Of a DNA stretch of 64,000 bases, positions 38,152 through 46,823 are shown piece by piece (position 1 is the stretch's first letter; the number at the start of each line of letters is the position of its first letter). Under the pieces are notes generated by a model. The model ran no database searches. It was not told where the DNA came from and worked only from the letters and a program-made list of their open reading frames with translations. The stretch is from Indioceanicola profundi (GTDB lineage: Bacteria > Pseudomonadota > Alphaproteobacteria > Azospirillales > Azospirillaceae). A program made the position numbers and the translations under genes. The DNA is taken from the NCBI RefSeq assembly GCF_003568845.1, contig NZ_CP030126.1, positions 1 to 64,000 of the forward strand, read 5' to 3'.

Positions 38152-38871
38152 ATGCCCCGTCCGTCCGGCCGCCAGCCCGACCAGCTCCGAACCGTGGTGC
38201 TGGAGACCAACGTGTCGAAATATGCGGAAGGCTCCTGCTTGGCGAAGTTCGGGGACACCCATGTGCTCTGCACCGCCAGCGTGGAGGACAAGGTGCCGGG
38301 CTTCCTGCGCGGGCAGGGGCAGGGCTGGGTGACGGCGGAATACGGCATGCTGCCGCGCGCCACCAACACCCGTACCGACCGCGAGGCGGCCAAGGGCAAG
38401 CAGTCCGGCCGCACGCAGGAGATCCAGCGCCTGATCGGCCGCAGCTTGCGCGCCGTCACCGACATGCGCGGCATGGGCGAGATCACGGTGAAGATCGACT
38501 GCGACGTGATCCAGGCCGACGGCGGCACCCGCACGGCCGCCATCACCGGCAGCTATGTGGCCCTCAGCCTCGCCTTCAAGCATCTGCTGACCATCGGCTT
38601 CCTGAAAGCGATCCCGCTGACCGACTCGGTCGCCGCCATCTCCTGCGGCATCCATGGCGGGAAGCCGGTGCTGGATTTGGACTATGCCGAGGATTCGACG
38701 GCCCAGGCGGACGCCAACTTCGTGCTGACCGGCCGCGGCGGCATCGTGGAAATCCAAGGCACGGCGGAAAAGGACCCGTTCCAGGAATCCGAGTTCCTGG
38801 AGCTGCTAGCCCTGGCCCGCAAGGGCATCGGCGAGCTGACCGAGCTGCAGAAGCTGGCCCTGGCCCGGTGA
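38152..38871 (+). CDS. rph: Ribonuclease PH
   Basis: A 239-residue phosphorolytic 3'-5' exoribonuclease that trims tRNA 3' ends. Motifs include [47 protein letters not shown] and the phosphate-binding region around [12 protein letters not shown]. It is divergent from hrcA and followed by rdgB. Confidence 0.96.
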   Translation: MPRPSGRQPDQLRTVVLETNVSKYAEGSCLAKFGDTHVLCTASVEDKVPGFLRGQGQGWVTAEYGMLPRATNTRTDREAAKGKQSGRTQEIQRLIGRSLRAVTDMRGMGEITVKIDCDVIQADGGTRTAAITGSYVALSLAFKHLLTIGFLKAIPLTDSVAAISCGIHGGKPVLDLDYAEDSTAQADANFVLTGRGGIVEIQGTAEKDPFQESEFLELLALARKGIGELTELQKLALAR

Positions 38872-38982
38872 TCAGCCGCCCGCGGTAATCCGCCCGAAAC
38901 AGTGCCGCACTAGGGTGAAGTCCGCGCCGCATCTGTTGCCGCGCTTCCAGCCGCCCGCCATCCAACCCGACAGAGCCCGCCC

Positions 38983-39600
38983 ATGACCGAGTCCACCCCC
39001 CGCCGCTTCCAGGGCGACACGCTTGTGATCGCCAGCCACAACAAGGGCAAGGTGCGGGAGATCGCCGATCTCCTGGGGGCCTATGTGGCCAGGTTCCCCT
39101 CCGCCGGGGAGCTGAACCTGGCGGAGCCGGAGGAGACGGAGAACAGCTTCATCGGCAATGCCAGGCTGAAGGCACTGGCCGCGGCCAAGGCGTCCGGCCT
39201 GCCGGCCCTGGCCGACGACAGCGGCTTGGCGGTCGACGCGCTGGACGGCGCGCCGGGCATCTATTCCGCCCGCTGGGCCGGACCGGAGAAAGACTTCCTG
39301 CTGGCCATTGAGAAGGTGCGACGGGAGCTGATGGATTCGGCGGACCGCAAGGGCGACCGGGCCAGCTTTGTCTGCGCGCTCGCCATCGCCTGGCCGGACG
39401 GGCATGTGGAGACGGTGGAGGGCTACAGCCACGGCCAGCTCACCTTCCCGCCGCGCGGCGACAAGGGCTTCGGCTACGACCCCATCTTCATCCCCGATGG
39501 CCACAGCGTGACCTATGCCGAGCTGTCGGCGCAGGAGAAGCACGCCATCAGCCACCGGGCGGACGCCTTCCGCCAGCTCGTGGAGAAGTGCTTCCGCTGA
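38983..39600 (+). CDS. rdgB: RdgB/HAM1 non-canonical purine NTP pyrophosphatase
   Basis: A 205-residue house-cleaning enzyme that hydrolyses (d)ITP and [17 protein letters not shown] opens the fold, [12 protein letters not shown] and [24 protein letters not shown] form the active site, and [10 protein letters not shown] follows. The last 53 bases overlap the 3' end of the convergent P450 gene. In relatives hemW often comes next; here it does not. Confidence 0.95.
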   Translation: MTESTPRRFQGDTLVIASHNKGKVREIADLLGAYVARFPSAGELNLAEPEETENSFIGNARLKALAAAKASGLPALADDSGLAVDALDGAPGIYSARWAGPEKDFLLAIEKVRRELMDSADRKGDRASFVCALAIAWPDGHVETVEGYSHGQLTFPPRGDKGFGYDPIFIPDGHSVTYAELSAQEKHAISHRADAFRQLVEKCFR

Positions 39601-40849
39601 CGGAGGGCTGGCCGGCCCTGCGGACCCGGCCGATACGGAAGCCGCTGGCCGGGCCGGTGGGCATGCGGTTCAGCGGCACCCGTAGATCCTGCGGCGGCAC
39701 CTCGTACTCCATCGCCGCGGTCAGCAGCCGCACCGCCCGTTTCATCAGGGCAATGGTGATCCACTCGCCGGGGCAGCGGTGGCCCGTATGGTGGTCGCCG
39801 GCCCCCTGGGGCACCAGGCTGTCCGGGCTGCCGTCCCATTCCTTGAACCGGCTGGGGCGGAACATGTGCGCGTTCCGCCAAGTGCGGGAATCGCGGTTGG
39901 TGCCGTAAAGGTCCAGCAGCACCCAGTCGCCCCGGCCGAAGCGGTGTCCGCGCCATTCGAACGGCTCCAGCACCCGGCCGCCGACCGCGGGGAAGAAGGG
40001 GGCCAGCCGCCGCACCTCCTGCACGAACCGCTCCACCTCGCCCTCGTCGGCGTCCGGGGCGGGCCGCGCCACCGGATGCTCATGCAGGGCCAGGGCGGTG
40101 AAGACGATGTAGCGGTCCACCGCCACCATGGGCCGCAGCAGGTTCAGCAGCTCCACCGCCGCCACCGCCTCGTCCATCGGCTCACCCGACAGCTCGCGCC
40201 ATGTGGCGACCCTGTGTAGCGGGGTATCGTGCGGCACCGCTACCGTCCCGTCGCGCACCCCGCGGATCAGCTCCCGCGCCCAGCGCTCCGTCCGGCGGCG
40301 CATCACCAGCCCGCGCATGGCCCGCGGTCCGGCACTGCCGGCTCCGTGGATCATGGCTCCGAGCTCGCGCCTGCGCTGGTCCGCCTCCCGCTCATCCAGG
40401 GGAACGCCGGCCCAGCGGCAGGCGGTGCGGGTCAGGATGTCCTCCGCCTGCGGGAACAGCGTGACCTCCTCCGCCTGCTCCCAGGCCGGCAGGCGGGCGC
40501 GCCATTCCTCCTCCATCAGGTCGGCCGCACGCTCAACCGCCTCGGGCGTCATCAGCCCCATGAACAGGGATTTGCGGTGGCGGTGGGGCCGGTTGTCCAG
40601 CGTGGCCGCGCTGCCCTTGTCCTGCAGCAGCCGCAGCGTGGTGGGCGGCAGGGCCCCGCGGCGGGTGAAGCGGCCCGGCGTGTAGAAGATGCGCGCCGCC
40701 TCCTCCCCGCGGATGCAGATGGCGGGGCGCAGCATCAGGCGGGTGCGGAACATGTCGCTGCCCAGCCGCTCGCACCGGTTCGGGATGAAGCGGTAGCCCT
40801 CCCGCAGCAGGGCCAGCGTGCTGTCCAGCGAACCGTCGCTCGGGATCAT
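39548..40849 (-). CDS. CYP152-type cytochrome P450 (fatty-acid peroxygenase)
   Basis: A 433-residue P450 resembling H2O2-using fatty-acid hydroxylases or decarboxylases (P450-BSbeta type). [18 protein letters not shown] and [13 protein letters not shown] are near-diagnostic of the group. [10 protein letters not shown] holds the Arg239-Pro240 pair that replaces the usual Thr/acid and binds the fatty-acid carboxylate. The heme ligand is Cys359 in [17 protein letters not shown] five bases before the ATG at 40849 fixes the start. It needs no reductase partner, and none is nearby. The C-terminal 40 residues look non-conserved and overlap rdgB. Confidence 0.92.
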   Translation of the reverse strand: MIPSDGSLDSTLALLREGYRFIPNRCERLGSDMFRTRLMLRPAICIRGEEAARIFYTPGRFTRRGALPPTTLRLLQDKGSAATLDNRPHRHRKSLFMGLMTPEAVERAADLMEEEWRARLPAWEQAEEVTLFPQAEDILTRTACRWAGVPLDEREADQRRRELGAMIHGAGSAGPRAMRGLVMRRRTERWARELIRGVRDGTVAVPHDTPLHRVATWRELSGEPMDEAVAAVELLNLLRPMVAVDRYIVFTALALHEHPVARPAPDADEGEVERFVQEVRRLAPFFPAVGGRVLEPFEWRGHRFGRGDWVLLDLYGTNRDSRTWRNAHMFRPSRFKEWDGSPDSLVPQGAGDHHTGHRCPGEWITIALMKRAVRLLTAAMEYEVPPQDLRVPLNRMPTGPASGFRIGRVRRAGQPSVSGSTSPRAGGRRPPGG

Positions 40850-41155
40850 ATAGCCTCCTCTACATCCGCCGACGCCATCGGAACCGGTGCCAGAACCACG
40901 CCCGTATGCCGGATACCGACCAGCCGCCGTGGCGCGGCGACGGGTATTCCGCTGCCGGCATCGTGCTTTTCCGCTGGGCCGGACCGAGTCCCACCCGCGA
41001 TTCGTTTCCAGGGGCAGCAGCGGTTCCAGCATGTGCATCAGGATCAAGTCGCGGCTCAGACAAACCGGCAACAGCCGATGGTCCCCATCGTTGGCGAACA
41101 ATCGGAGCTACAACACTGGGCCTGGACAGAGGCCCTGGAAACAGGAATGGCCAAT
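40850..41155. other. Intergenic region without a supported gene
   Basis: About 300 bases lie between the P450 start and the terminator of the binding-protein gene. Short frames on the plus strand here do not look like protein. It presumably contains the P450 promoter, but no convincing box pair was found. Confidence 0.35.
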
Positions 41156-41188
41156 AAAAAACGCGGGCTGGAAGATTCCAGCCCGCGT
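41156..41188 (-). terminator. Strong rho-independent terminator
   Basis: On the minus strand a 12-bp perfect stem (ACGCGGGCTGGA with its complement) closes a four-base loop and is followed by a run of T. It lies 28 bases past the stop of the orphan binding-protein gene. Confidence 0.88.
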
Positions 41189-41215
41189 TACTCGGAGCGT
41201 CAGTTCCGTCGAGAG

Positions 41216-42109
41216 TCAGCGCTTGATCGCATCGCCGGGAACGGTGATCCCGAACTTGGTCGCCGACGCTTCCGTCAGGAACATATGGGGCTGCGGCAGA
41301 ACCACCGGAATCTTCGACGCATCGCCGCCAGCGAGAATCTTGGCGCCCAGGTCCGCAGCCGTTGCACCCATATCCTGGACGCGCGTGGCGTAAGCACCGA
41401 GCCAGCCGCGCAGGATGAACGTCTCCGTGCCGCCGAACAGCTTCACCTTGTCACCGACCGCGTCGCGGATCTTGGTGGCCTCGGACGCGATGTAGCTGTC
41501 CGCTCCGGCATAGACGACATCGCACTTGACCTTGTCGGTCTTGATGTCATCCAGAGCCCGATCCAGCGAATCGTTGCCCGGAGCCACGCGGAGCGACGTC
41601 ATCGGCACGCTGTGCGCCTTGGCCCAGTCATTGACCTGCCGCTCCACGAGATTGGAATTCGGGACGCGGGCGTCGAAAACCATGCAGAGGTTCTGGATCG
41701 GCGAGACCTTCTGGATGGCATCGAACTGATCGTTGATCGGCACGCCGTTCGTCACGCCCGTGGCGTTCACGCCGGGCTCTTCCATCGACTTGACCAGCTT
41801 GCCGCCGACCGGGTCGAATACAATGGTGAAAACGATGGGCGTGCTGTTGTTGACCACGCTCTGGGCGACCTGCGTCACCGTCGTGCCATAGGTATAGATC
41901 AGGTCGAACTTCTTCGCGGCGATGTCCGCCTCGATCCCGCGCATGGCTTCCGCAAGCTTCGCGCGATCCTGCCCGGCATCGATCTTCGTGTACTTGGCCT
42001 TAACCCCAAGCTCTTCCAGCCGCTGCTTGAAGGCCGCTTCGGATTCCGTTTCATCGCGCCAAAGAACCATCAGAATTTTCTTTTCCTGCGCGGCTGCCGA
42101 CAGCGGCAT
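41216..42109 (-). CDS. ABC-type substrate-binding protein (DUF534/TrpX-like), signal peptide out of frame
   Basis: A 297-residue periplasmic-binding-fold protein related to the DUF534/TrpX group (KKILMVLWRDETESEAAFKQRLEELG, YTYGTTVTQVAQ, IVFDPVGG, then NLCMVFDARVPNS). From the only in-frame ATG the product begins MPLSAAAQEKK and lacks an export signal. Just upstream the same frame reads RLVLGCTAVAALMPLSAAAQ, a good signal core, but the ATG ahead of it (42151 on this strand) is one base out of frame. No permease or ATPase is adjacent. The start forms TGATG with the upstream stop. Confidence 0.85.
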   Translation of the reverse strand: MPLSAAAQEKKILMVLWRDETESEAAFKQRLEELGVKAKYTKIDAGQDRAKLAEAMRGIEADIAAKKFDLIYTYGTTVTQVAQSVVNNSTPIVFTIVFDPVGGKLVKSMEEPGVNATGVTNGVPINDQFDAIQKVSPIQNLCMVFDARVPNSNLVERQVNDWAKAHSVPMTSLRVAPGNDSLDRALDDIKTDKVKCDVVYAGADSYIASEATKIRDAVGDKVKLFGGTETFILRGWLGAYATRVQDMGATAADLGAKILAGGDASKIPVVLPQPHMFLTEASATKFGITVPGDAIKR

Positions 42110-42675
42110 CAGAGCCGCAACTGCCGTGCATCCCAGAACCAGGCGGCATGGTAATCGATGATCTCCGCATTCCCCATGGATGGCGCGGCATCCGCCTGCA
42201 TCAGCAGGGCGACGACCCGGCCAACCCCCTTGCTGCCCACCAGCAGCGGCAGCCGATGGCCGCGACCAAGAATATCCGTGAGGGCAGCGGCGACGCGGGC
42301 GCGGAACTCGCCTTCCGCCTCGCCGCCGGGCGGCGTGACTCCGGCAGCGAGATCCGCCTGCGTGCTTTCGATGTCGAGCCCGTTCCAGTCGCCAAGCCGA
42401 CGCTCCAGCAGGCCGTCATGGGTGATCACCGGGCAGCCGCCGAGCGCATCCGCCACGATCTCCGCCGTACGGCGGGTGCGAAGAAGCGGGCCGGCCAGGA
42501 TCATGTCGATCCCGGCGTGCTCCGCCTGGATGCGGGCAGCCGCCGTGCGGGCCTGTTCCTCGCCGCGGTCGGTGAGCGGAATGTCCACGTCTCCTCCGCA
42601 CCGCACGCCGCGTCGGTTGTACTCCGTCTCCCCGTGCCGCATGAACAGGAAGCGCCCGTTCCTTTCCCCCGACAT
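42109..42675 (-). CDS. Histidine phosphatase (phosphoglycerate mutase-like) family protein
   Basis: A 188-residue branch of the histidine phosphatase superfamily. FLFMRHGETEYNRRG carries the nucleophilic His, PLTDRGEEQARTAA and LLERRLGDWNG fit the fold. The second catalytic His usually found in a SHG-like loop is not evident: the corresponding segment reads LLVGSKGVGRVV. The ATG at 42675 has GGAGGGAG upstream. The substrate is unknown. Confidence 0.88.
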   Translation of the reverse strand: MSGERNGRFLFMRHGETEYNRRGVRCGGDVDIPLTDRGEEQARTAAARIQAEHAGIDMILAGPLLRTRRTAEIVADALGGCPVITHDGLLERRLGDWNGLDIESTQADLAAGVTPPGGEAEGEFRARVAAALTDILGRGHRLPLLVGSKGVGRVVALLMQADAAPSMGNAEIIDYHAAWFWDARQLRL

Positions 42676-42740
42676 CCCAGACTCCCTCCATCCGGCCCTT
42701 GTCCGCTCCATCCGTCGGAGCGTGTGGTCGGCTGCAGGCT

Positions 42741-42769
42741 ATCTTAGGCTTTATTTGCCAAAGGTTGAA
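42741..42769 (-). promoter_or_regulatory. Candidate promoter for the histidine phosphatase gene
   Basis: On the minus strand TTCAAC and TAAGAT are separated by 17 bases, about 65 bases before the start codon, in a locally AT-richer stretch. Confidence 0.4.
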
Positions 42770-42834
42770 CTGGGCATATCCAGATTCGGTTATGACGATC
42801 TGGCGCGCGCCATTGCGGGAATGCCGGAACGCAG

Positions 42835-42862
42835 AAGGCCCGGCCGTTTCCGGCCGGGCCTT
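42835..42862 (-). terminator. Hairpin terminator downstream of tRNA-Ala
   Basis: AAGGCCCGGCC pairs with GGCCGGGCCTT around a short loop, nine bases beyond the CCA end of the tRNA gene. It lacks a long U run, so termination is likely but not certain. Confidence 0.6.
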
Positions 42863-42870
42863 CGCTGATT

Positions 42871-42946
<76 letters not shown>

Positions 42947-42990
42947 GTAACTCGTTGGCGACCGTCTGGGTCGGTGCGCCGTGGGCCGGT

Positions 42991-43019
42991 TAGATATCCA
43001 AACGCCGGCCCCTGTGCAA
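42991..43019 (-). promoter_or_regulatory. Promoter of tRNA-Ala
   Basis: On the minus strand TTGCAC and TATCTA are exactly 17 bases apart, about 45 bases before the mature 5' end, followed by a GC-rich discriminator typical of stable RNA promoters. Confidence 0.6.
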
Positions 43020-43096
43020 GAGAAAAAATCATCGATCCGTAAAGTTCCTTCCACCCGGCGTTCCGGCCGGGTGGAAGGGGGATCGAAGCCGCCGGA

Positions 43097-43510
43097 TCAG
43101 CGGTCGTCGTCGTTCTCCAGGTCGTTGTTGACCTCGATATCGTCGTCGTCGCCCAGCTCGTCCGCATCCTCCAGCAGGACGTCCTCGTCCTCGTCGACGG
43201 TCTCGGCCTCTTCGTCTTCGACGTCGGCGACCTCGACATCCTCATCGGTGTCGACATCCGCCTCCTCTTCGATCGATTCCTCCTCGTCGGTGTCGACGCC
43301 CGACGTCTCGTCATCGTCCTCCCGCTCGATGGGAGCCTTCTTGACGACCTCCTCGACCGGGATCGGGCGGGCGCGGCGGGATTTCAGCAGGGCTTCAGGA
43401 TCGAACACCGTGCCGCAGCTCGGGCAGGTGGGCGGGTCCTTCCGCATGTCGTAATAGCGCGTGCCGCAGCTGGGGCAGATGCGCTTCGTGCCCCATTCCG
43501 GTTTGGCCAC
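43097..43510 (-). CDS. TIGR02300 family protein with zinc ribbon and acidic tail
   Basis: A 137-residue protein beginning MAKPEWGTKRICPSCGTRYYD, with four cysteines in two CPSCG motifs forming a zinc ribbon within the first 35 residues. From about residue 60 to the end it is almost all Asp/Glu. The family is widespread in alphaproteobacteria, usually divergent from aroA as here, and is of unknown function. The low-complexity tail gives the repetitive TCGTCG-type DNA at 43100-43290. Confidence 0.9.
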   Translation of the reverse strand: MAKPEWGTKRICPSCGTRYYDMRKDPPTCPSCGTVFDPEALLKSRRARPIPVEEVVKKAPIEREDDDETSGVDTDEEESIEEEADVDTDEDVEVADVEDEEAETVDEDEDVLLEDADELGDDDDIEVNNDLENDDDR

Positions 43511-43843
43511 AACTCTCCTCCATCTTCAAAGTCGCGGCACCCTGCGGCCGCCGAGGGAACTCGGCGCGGGTGCCAAAGGCGGTTCTTGTGGCCTTCCCGG
43601 CGGATTCGCGGAAGATTCGGCCGCCTGCCGGGACTGCCCTGGACTCCGTCGCGGCGCATGCCATGAAGCCATTGCCCTGTCAAACAAAGAATCCGTCCGG
43701 GCAGATCGCGACGGTATCCCGCGGGCGGCGTTCCGGCAGGGGCGTGGATGTGCTACCTCTCATCCCCCGGCCTGACCGCGGTGCCCGCGCCGCGCGCCCG
43801 CCGATCCGCAACCCGCCGCCCGGGCAACCACGGACCCAGCCCC

Positions 43844-45190
43844 ATGACCGCCAATCCCGCCATCCAGCGCCCCCTCGTCTCCCGCCGCAGCGGCGCCCTG
43901 ACCGGAACGATGCGCGTGCCGGGGGACAAGTCCATTTCCCACCGCGCCCTGATGTTCGGCGCGCTGTCGCTCGGCGAGACGCGGATCGACGGGCTTCTGG
44001 AGGGGGAGGATGTGCTGCGCACCGCCGACGCCCTCCGCGCGCTCGGGGCCGAGATCGAGCGGCTGGGCCATGGCGCTTGGCGCACCGTGGGCCGGGGCGT
44101 CGGCGGCCTGGCGGAGCCGAGCCAGGTGCTGGACATGGGCAACAGCGGCACGGCGGCCCGGCTGCTGATGGGCCTGCTCTCCACCCATCCCTTCACCAGC
44201 TTCATGACCGGAGACGCCTCCCTGACCAAGCGCCCCATGGCCAGGGTCACCACCCCGCTGGAGCGGATGGGGGCGAGCTTCGTGCTGCGCAGCAAGGGGC
44301 GGCTGCCCGCCGCGATCCTCGGCACCAACCAGCCGGTTCCTATCGAGTACCGCCTGCCGGTGGCCTCCGCCCAGGTGAAGAGCGCCATCCTGCTGGCCGG
44401 TCTCAACACCCCAGGCCGCACCACGGTGATCGAGGCGGAACCGACCCGCGACCATTCCGAACGCATGCTGCGCCATTTCGGCGTGGAGGTGGTGACGGAG
44501 CAGCTGTCCGACGGCGCCCTTGCCGTATCCCTGACCGGGGAGGCGGAGCTGCGCGCCCGCGATCTGGTGGTGCCCAGCGATCCCAGCAGCGCCGGCTTCC
44601 CCACCGTGGCGGCGCTGATCCGTCCGGGGTCGGAGGTGCGTCTTCCGGGCATCAGCGTCAATCCCCGCCGCAGCGGCCTTTATGAGACGCTGACCGAGAT
44701 GGGCGGCGACCTCACCTTCTCGAACGAGCGGGAAGAGGGCGGGGAGCCTGTGGCCGACCTGCTAGTGCGGGCATCGTTTCTCAAGGGCGTCGAGGTGCCG
44801 CCGGAGCGCGCCCCTAGCATGATCGACGAATACCCCATCCTCTGCATCGCCGCCGCCTGCGCCGAGGGCCCCACCATCATGCGCGGGGTGGGGGAGCTGC
44901 GGGTGAAGGAAAGCGACCGGCTGGCCATGATGGCCGACGGGCTGACCGCATGCGGGGTGAAGGTGGAGGCGGGGGAGGACTGGATGGTCGTCCACGGCAC
45001 GGGCAGGCCCCCGAGGGGCGGGGCCGCGGTGCCCACCGCCATGGACCACCGCATCGCCATGAGCTTCCTGGTCCTGGGCCTCGCCAGCGACGAGCCGGTG
45101 CGGGTGGATGACGGCAGTTTCATCGACACCAGCTTCCCCGGCTTCGTCGATCTGATGAACGGGCTCGGGGCGGCGATCGGGGAGGGGTGA
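43844..45190 (+). CDS. aroA: 3-phosphoshikimate 1-carboxyvinyltransferase (EPSP synthase)
   Basis: A 448-residue shikimate-pathway enzyme joining PEP to shikimate-3-phosphate. [19 protein letters not shown] is the PEP/S3P loop, [14 protein letters not shown] the second signature, and [11 protein letters not shown]-like residues ([11 protein letters not shown]) the third. The EGEDVL element after the first strand resembles class II (bacterial, Agrobacterium-like) enzymes. The ATG at 43844 begins the conserved region; an upstream extension is Arg/Pro-rich. It is in the classic order aroA-cmk-rpsA-ihfB, interrupted by the Uma2 remnant. Confidence 0.96.
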   Translation: MTANPAIQRPLVSRRSGALTGTMRVPGDKSISHRALMFGALSLGETRIDGLLEGEDVLRTADALRALGAEIERLGHGAWRTVGRGVGGLAEPSQVLDMGNSGTAARLLMGLLSTHPFTSFMTGDASLTKRPMARVTTPLERMGASFVLRSKGRLPAAILGTNQPVPIEYRLPVASAQVKSAILLAGLNTPGRTTVIEAEPTRDHSERMLRHFGVEVVTEQLSDGALAVSLTGEAELRARDLVVPSDPSSAGFPTVAALIRPGSEVRLPGISVNPRRSGLYETLTEMGGDLTFSNEREEGGEPVADLLVRASFLKGVEVPPERAPSMIDEYPILCIAAACAEGPTIMRGVGELRVKESDRLAMMADGLTACGVKVEAGEDWMVVHGTGRPPRGGAAVPTAMDHRIAMSFLVLGLASDEPVRVDDGSFIDTSFPGFVDLMNGLGAAIGEG

Positions 45191-45258
45191 TCGGCCGGGA
45201 GCCGGATGTACTGTCTCCATCGCTATGCTAGCATTGCCCCGCTGACGCGGAGGCGTGG

Positions 45259-45851
45259 ATGGGATTCCCGGTTCTCAAGCTCGATAAGACGATGAATGTG
45301 AGGGAGTTCCTGGAGTGGGATTCCGGCGACGATCGGGTCTGGGAACTGCATGACGGCTATCCGATCCTGAAAGATGGCTGGGGGCCGAGGGGACATGCCG
45401 CGCCGACTCCGCGGCACAACGCCATGGTCGGCGAACTGGCCCGATTGATCGGCAACGCGCTTCGCGGTGCCGGGTTGAGCCCGGGTCCGGCGTCTACCGC
45501 GATCCCGACCGGAGCCGGGCCTTCTATGTCCCGGACCTTCTGGTCCGCTGCGGCGCCCAGGCAGGGGACGGGATTGTTCTGGTGGCCGAAATCTTGTCGC
45601 CTACCAACACAGCCTCGGAGATGAACCGGAAGCGGGCCTTCTATAAGGAGGTCGCCGCAATCCGGGACATTCTGGAATTCGAGCAGGACGAGGCCGCCTG
45701 CACCCTGCTGCGCCATCGCGGCGATGTCTGGGTGGAGGAGCGGGTGGCGGGAACGGAAGCCCTGCTGCGCCTGGACAGCATCGGCGTCGACATCCCGCTG
45801 GCGGACATCTATCACGGCATCGGGTTGGGGCGTGAGGAAGAGGGGGCGTAA
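45259..45851 (+). pseudogene. Uma2-family endonuclease gene, frameshifted
   Basis: Two frames together make one Uma2 (PD-(D/E)XK) protein. The first (from 45259) gives MNVREFLEWDSGDDRVWELHDG and HNAMVGELARLIGNAL. The second, in frame with the stop at 45851, gives VYRDPDRSRAFYVPDLLV, then VLVAEILSPTNTASE and RKRAFYKEVAAI, the catalytic core. They meet near 45484-45489, and adding one base there restores a continuous protein of about 197 residues. It is inserted between aroA and cmk, two genes usually adjacent. It could be a true null allele or a sequencing error. Confidence 0.82.
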
Positions 45852-45913
45852 GGGGTTGACGGGGGGAACAGGCCGCTCCACGGTGCGGCCGCATCCGTCT
45901 TCGTCCTTGGTGA

Positions 45914-46636
45914 ATGCCCGTGTCCGACGCCACGTCCGCTGAGACCTCCGCCCGCAAGTGCCCCGTCATCGCCATCGACGGTCCCGCCGCCAGCGGCAAG
46001 GGCACGCTGTCGCGCCGCCTGGCCGCCGAGCTGGGGCTGGCGCATCTGGATACCGGCAGCCTGTACCGCGCCGTGGCGCTGCTGCTGCTGCGGGCGGGAA
46101 GCGATCCAGGCGACGGGGTGGCCGCGGCGTCGGAGGCGATGACGCTGACGCCGGGGAAGGTGGCCGATCTGTCGAAGGACCCCGCCCTGCGCAACGATGC
46201 CACGGCGGCCGCGGCGTCCCGCGTTTCCGCCATCTCGGCCGTGCGGGAGGCTCTGCTGGATTTCCAGCGCGAGTTCGCGGAGCAGCCGCCCGCCCTGGCG
46301 GATGGGACCCCCGCCAAAGGCGCGGTGCTGGACGGGCGTGACATCGGAACGGTGATCTGCCCCGACGCGGAGGCGAAGCTGTTCGTCACCGCCAGCACGG
46401 AAGTGCGGGCCCAGCGGCGACTCAATGAGTTGCAGGGACGCGGAGTCCCGGCTATATACGAAAATGTTCTGGAGGAAATGAAGGACCGTGACGCGCGCGA
46501 CAGCCAGAGGGAGGTTTCCCCCCTCGTGCCGGCTGCCGACGCGTTTTTGCTTGATACGTCCGCGCTGGATGCCGACCAGGCCCTCCACGCAGCCCTGACC
46601 TTCATCCGGACCAGGCCCGCCTTCAAGGATCTCTGA
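45914..46636 (+). CDS. cmk: Cytidylate kinase
   Basis: A 240-residue (d)CMP kinase. VIAIDGPAASGKGTLSRRLA is the P-loop, HLDTGSLYRAVALLLLRAG the CMP-binding region, and VLDGRDIGTVICPDA a family signature. It begins 62 bases after the Uma2 remnant and precedes rpsA, as in most Proteobacteria. Confidence 0.96.
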   Translation: MPVSDATSAETSARKCPVIAIDGPAASGKGTLSRRLAAELGLAHLDTGSLYRAVALLLLRAGSDPGDGVAAASEAMTLTPGKVADLSKDPALRNDATAAAASRVSAISAVREALLDFQREFAEQPPALADGTPAKGAVLDGRDIGTVICPDAEAKLFVTASTEVRAQRRLNELQGRGVPAIYENVLEEMKDRDARDSQREVSPLVPAADAFLLDTSALDADQALHAALTFIRTRPAFKDL

Positions 46637-46823
46637 TCCCGGGCAGGGCAGGTCCCCGGTCCCTTCGGAACATCAATGCCCGATCCGCCGGGAATGGCCT
46701 GGCGGAGGGTGCAACCAAGTCGTCGGGCGGGGTGCCCGGCGCGGTGGTCCTTTTATCCTCGTGCCGGAAGGGCGTCCGGCAAACGGGATGACGGGGCCGC
46801 TCAGGATCAACCTAGGAGTCACA

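Noticed and set aside
37960-38152. CIRCE element for HrcA
   Set aside because: No TTAGCACTC-N9-GAGTGCTAA-like sequence is present between hrcA and rph or before grpE.
40906-41157. An 83-codon frame beginning MPDTDQPPWRGDGYSAAG, upstream of the P450
   Set aside because: Only its first 25 residues look protein-like; the rest is Ser/Arg/Pro-rich, with no ribosome-binding site and overlap with the minus-strand terminator.
43100-43290. Tandem repeat array with TCGTCG units
   Set aside because: It is the coding sequence for the Asp/Glu-rich tail of the TIGR02300 protein, not an independent repeat.
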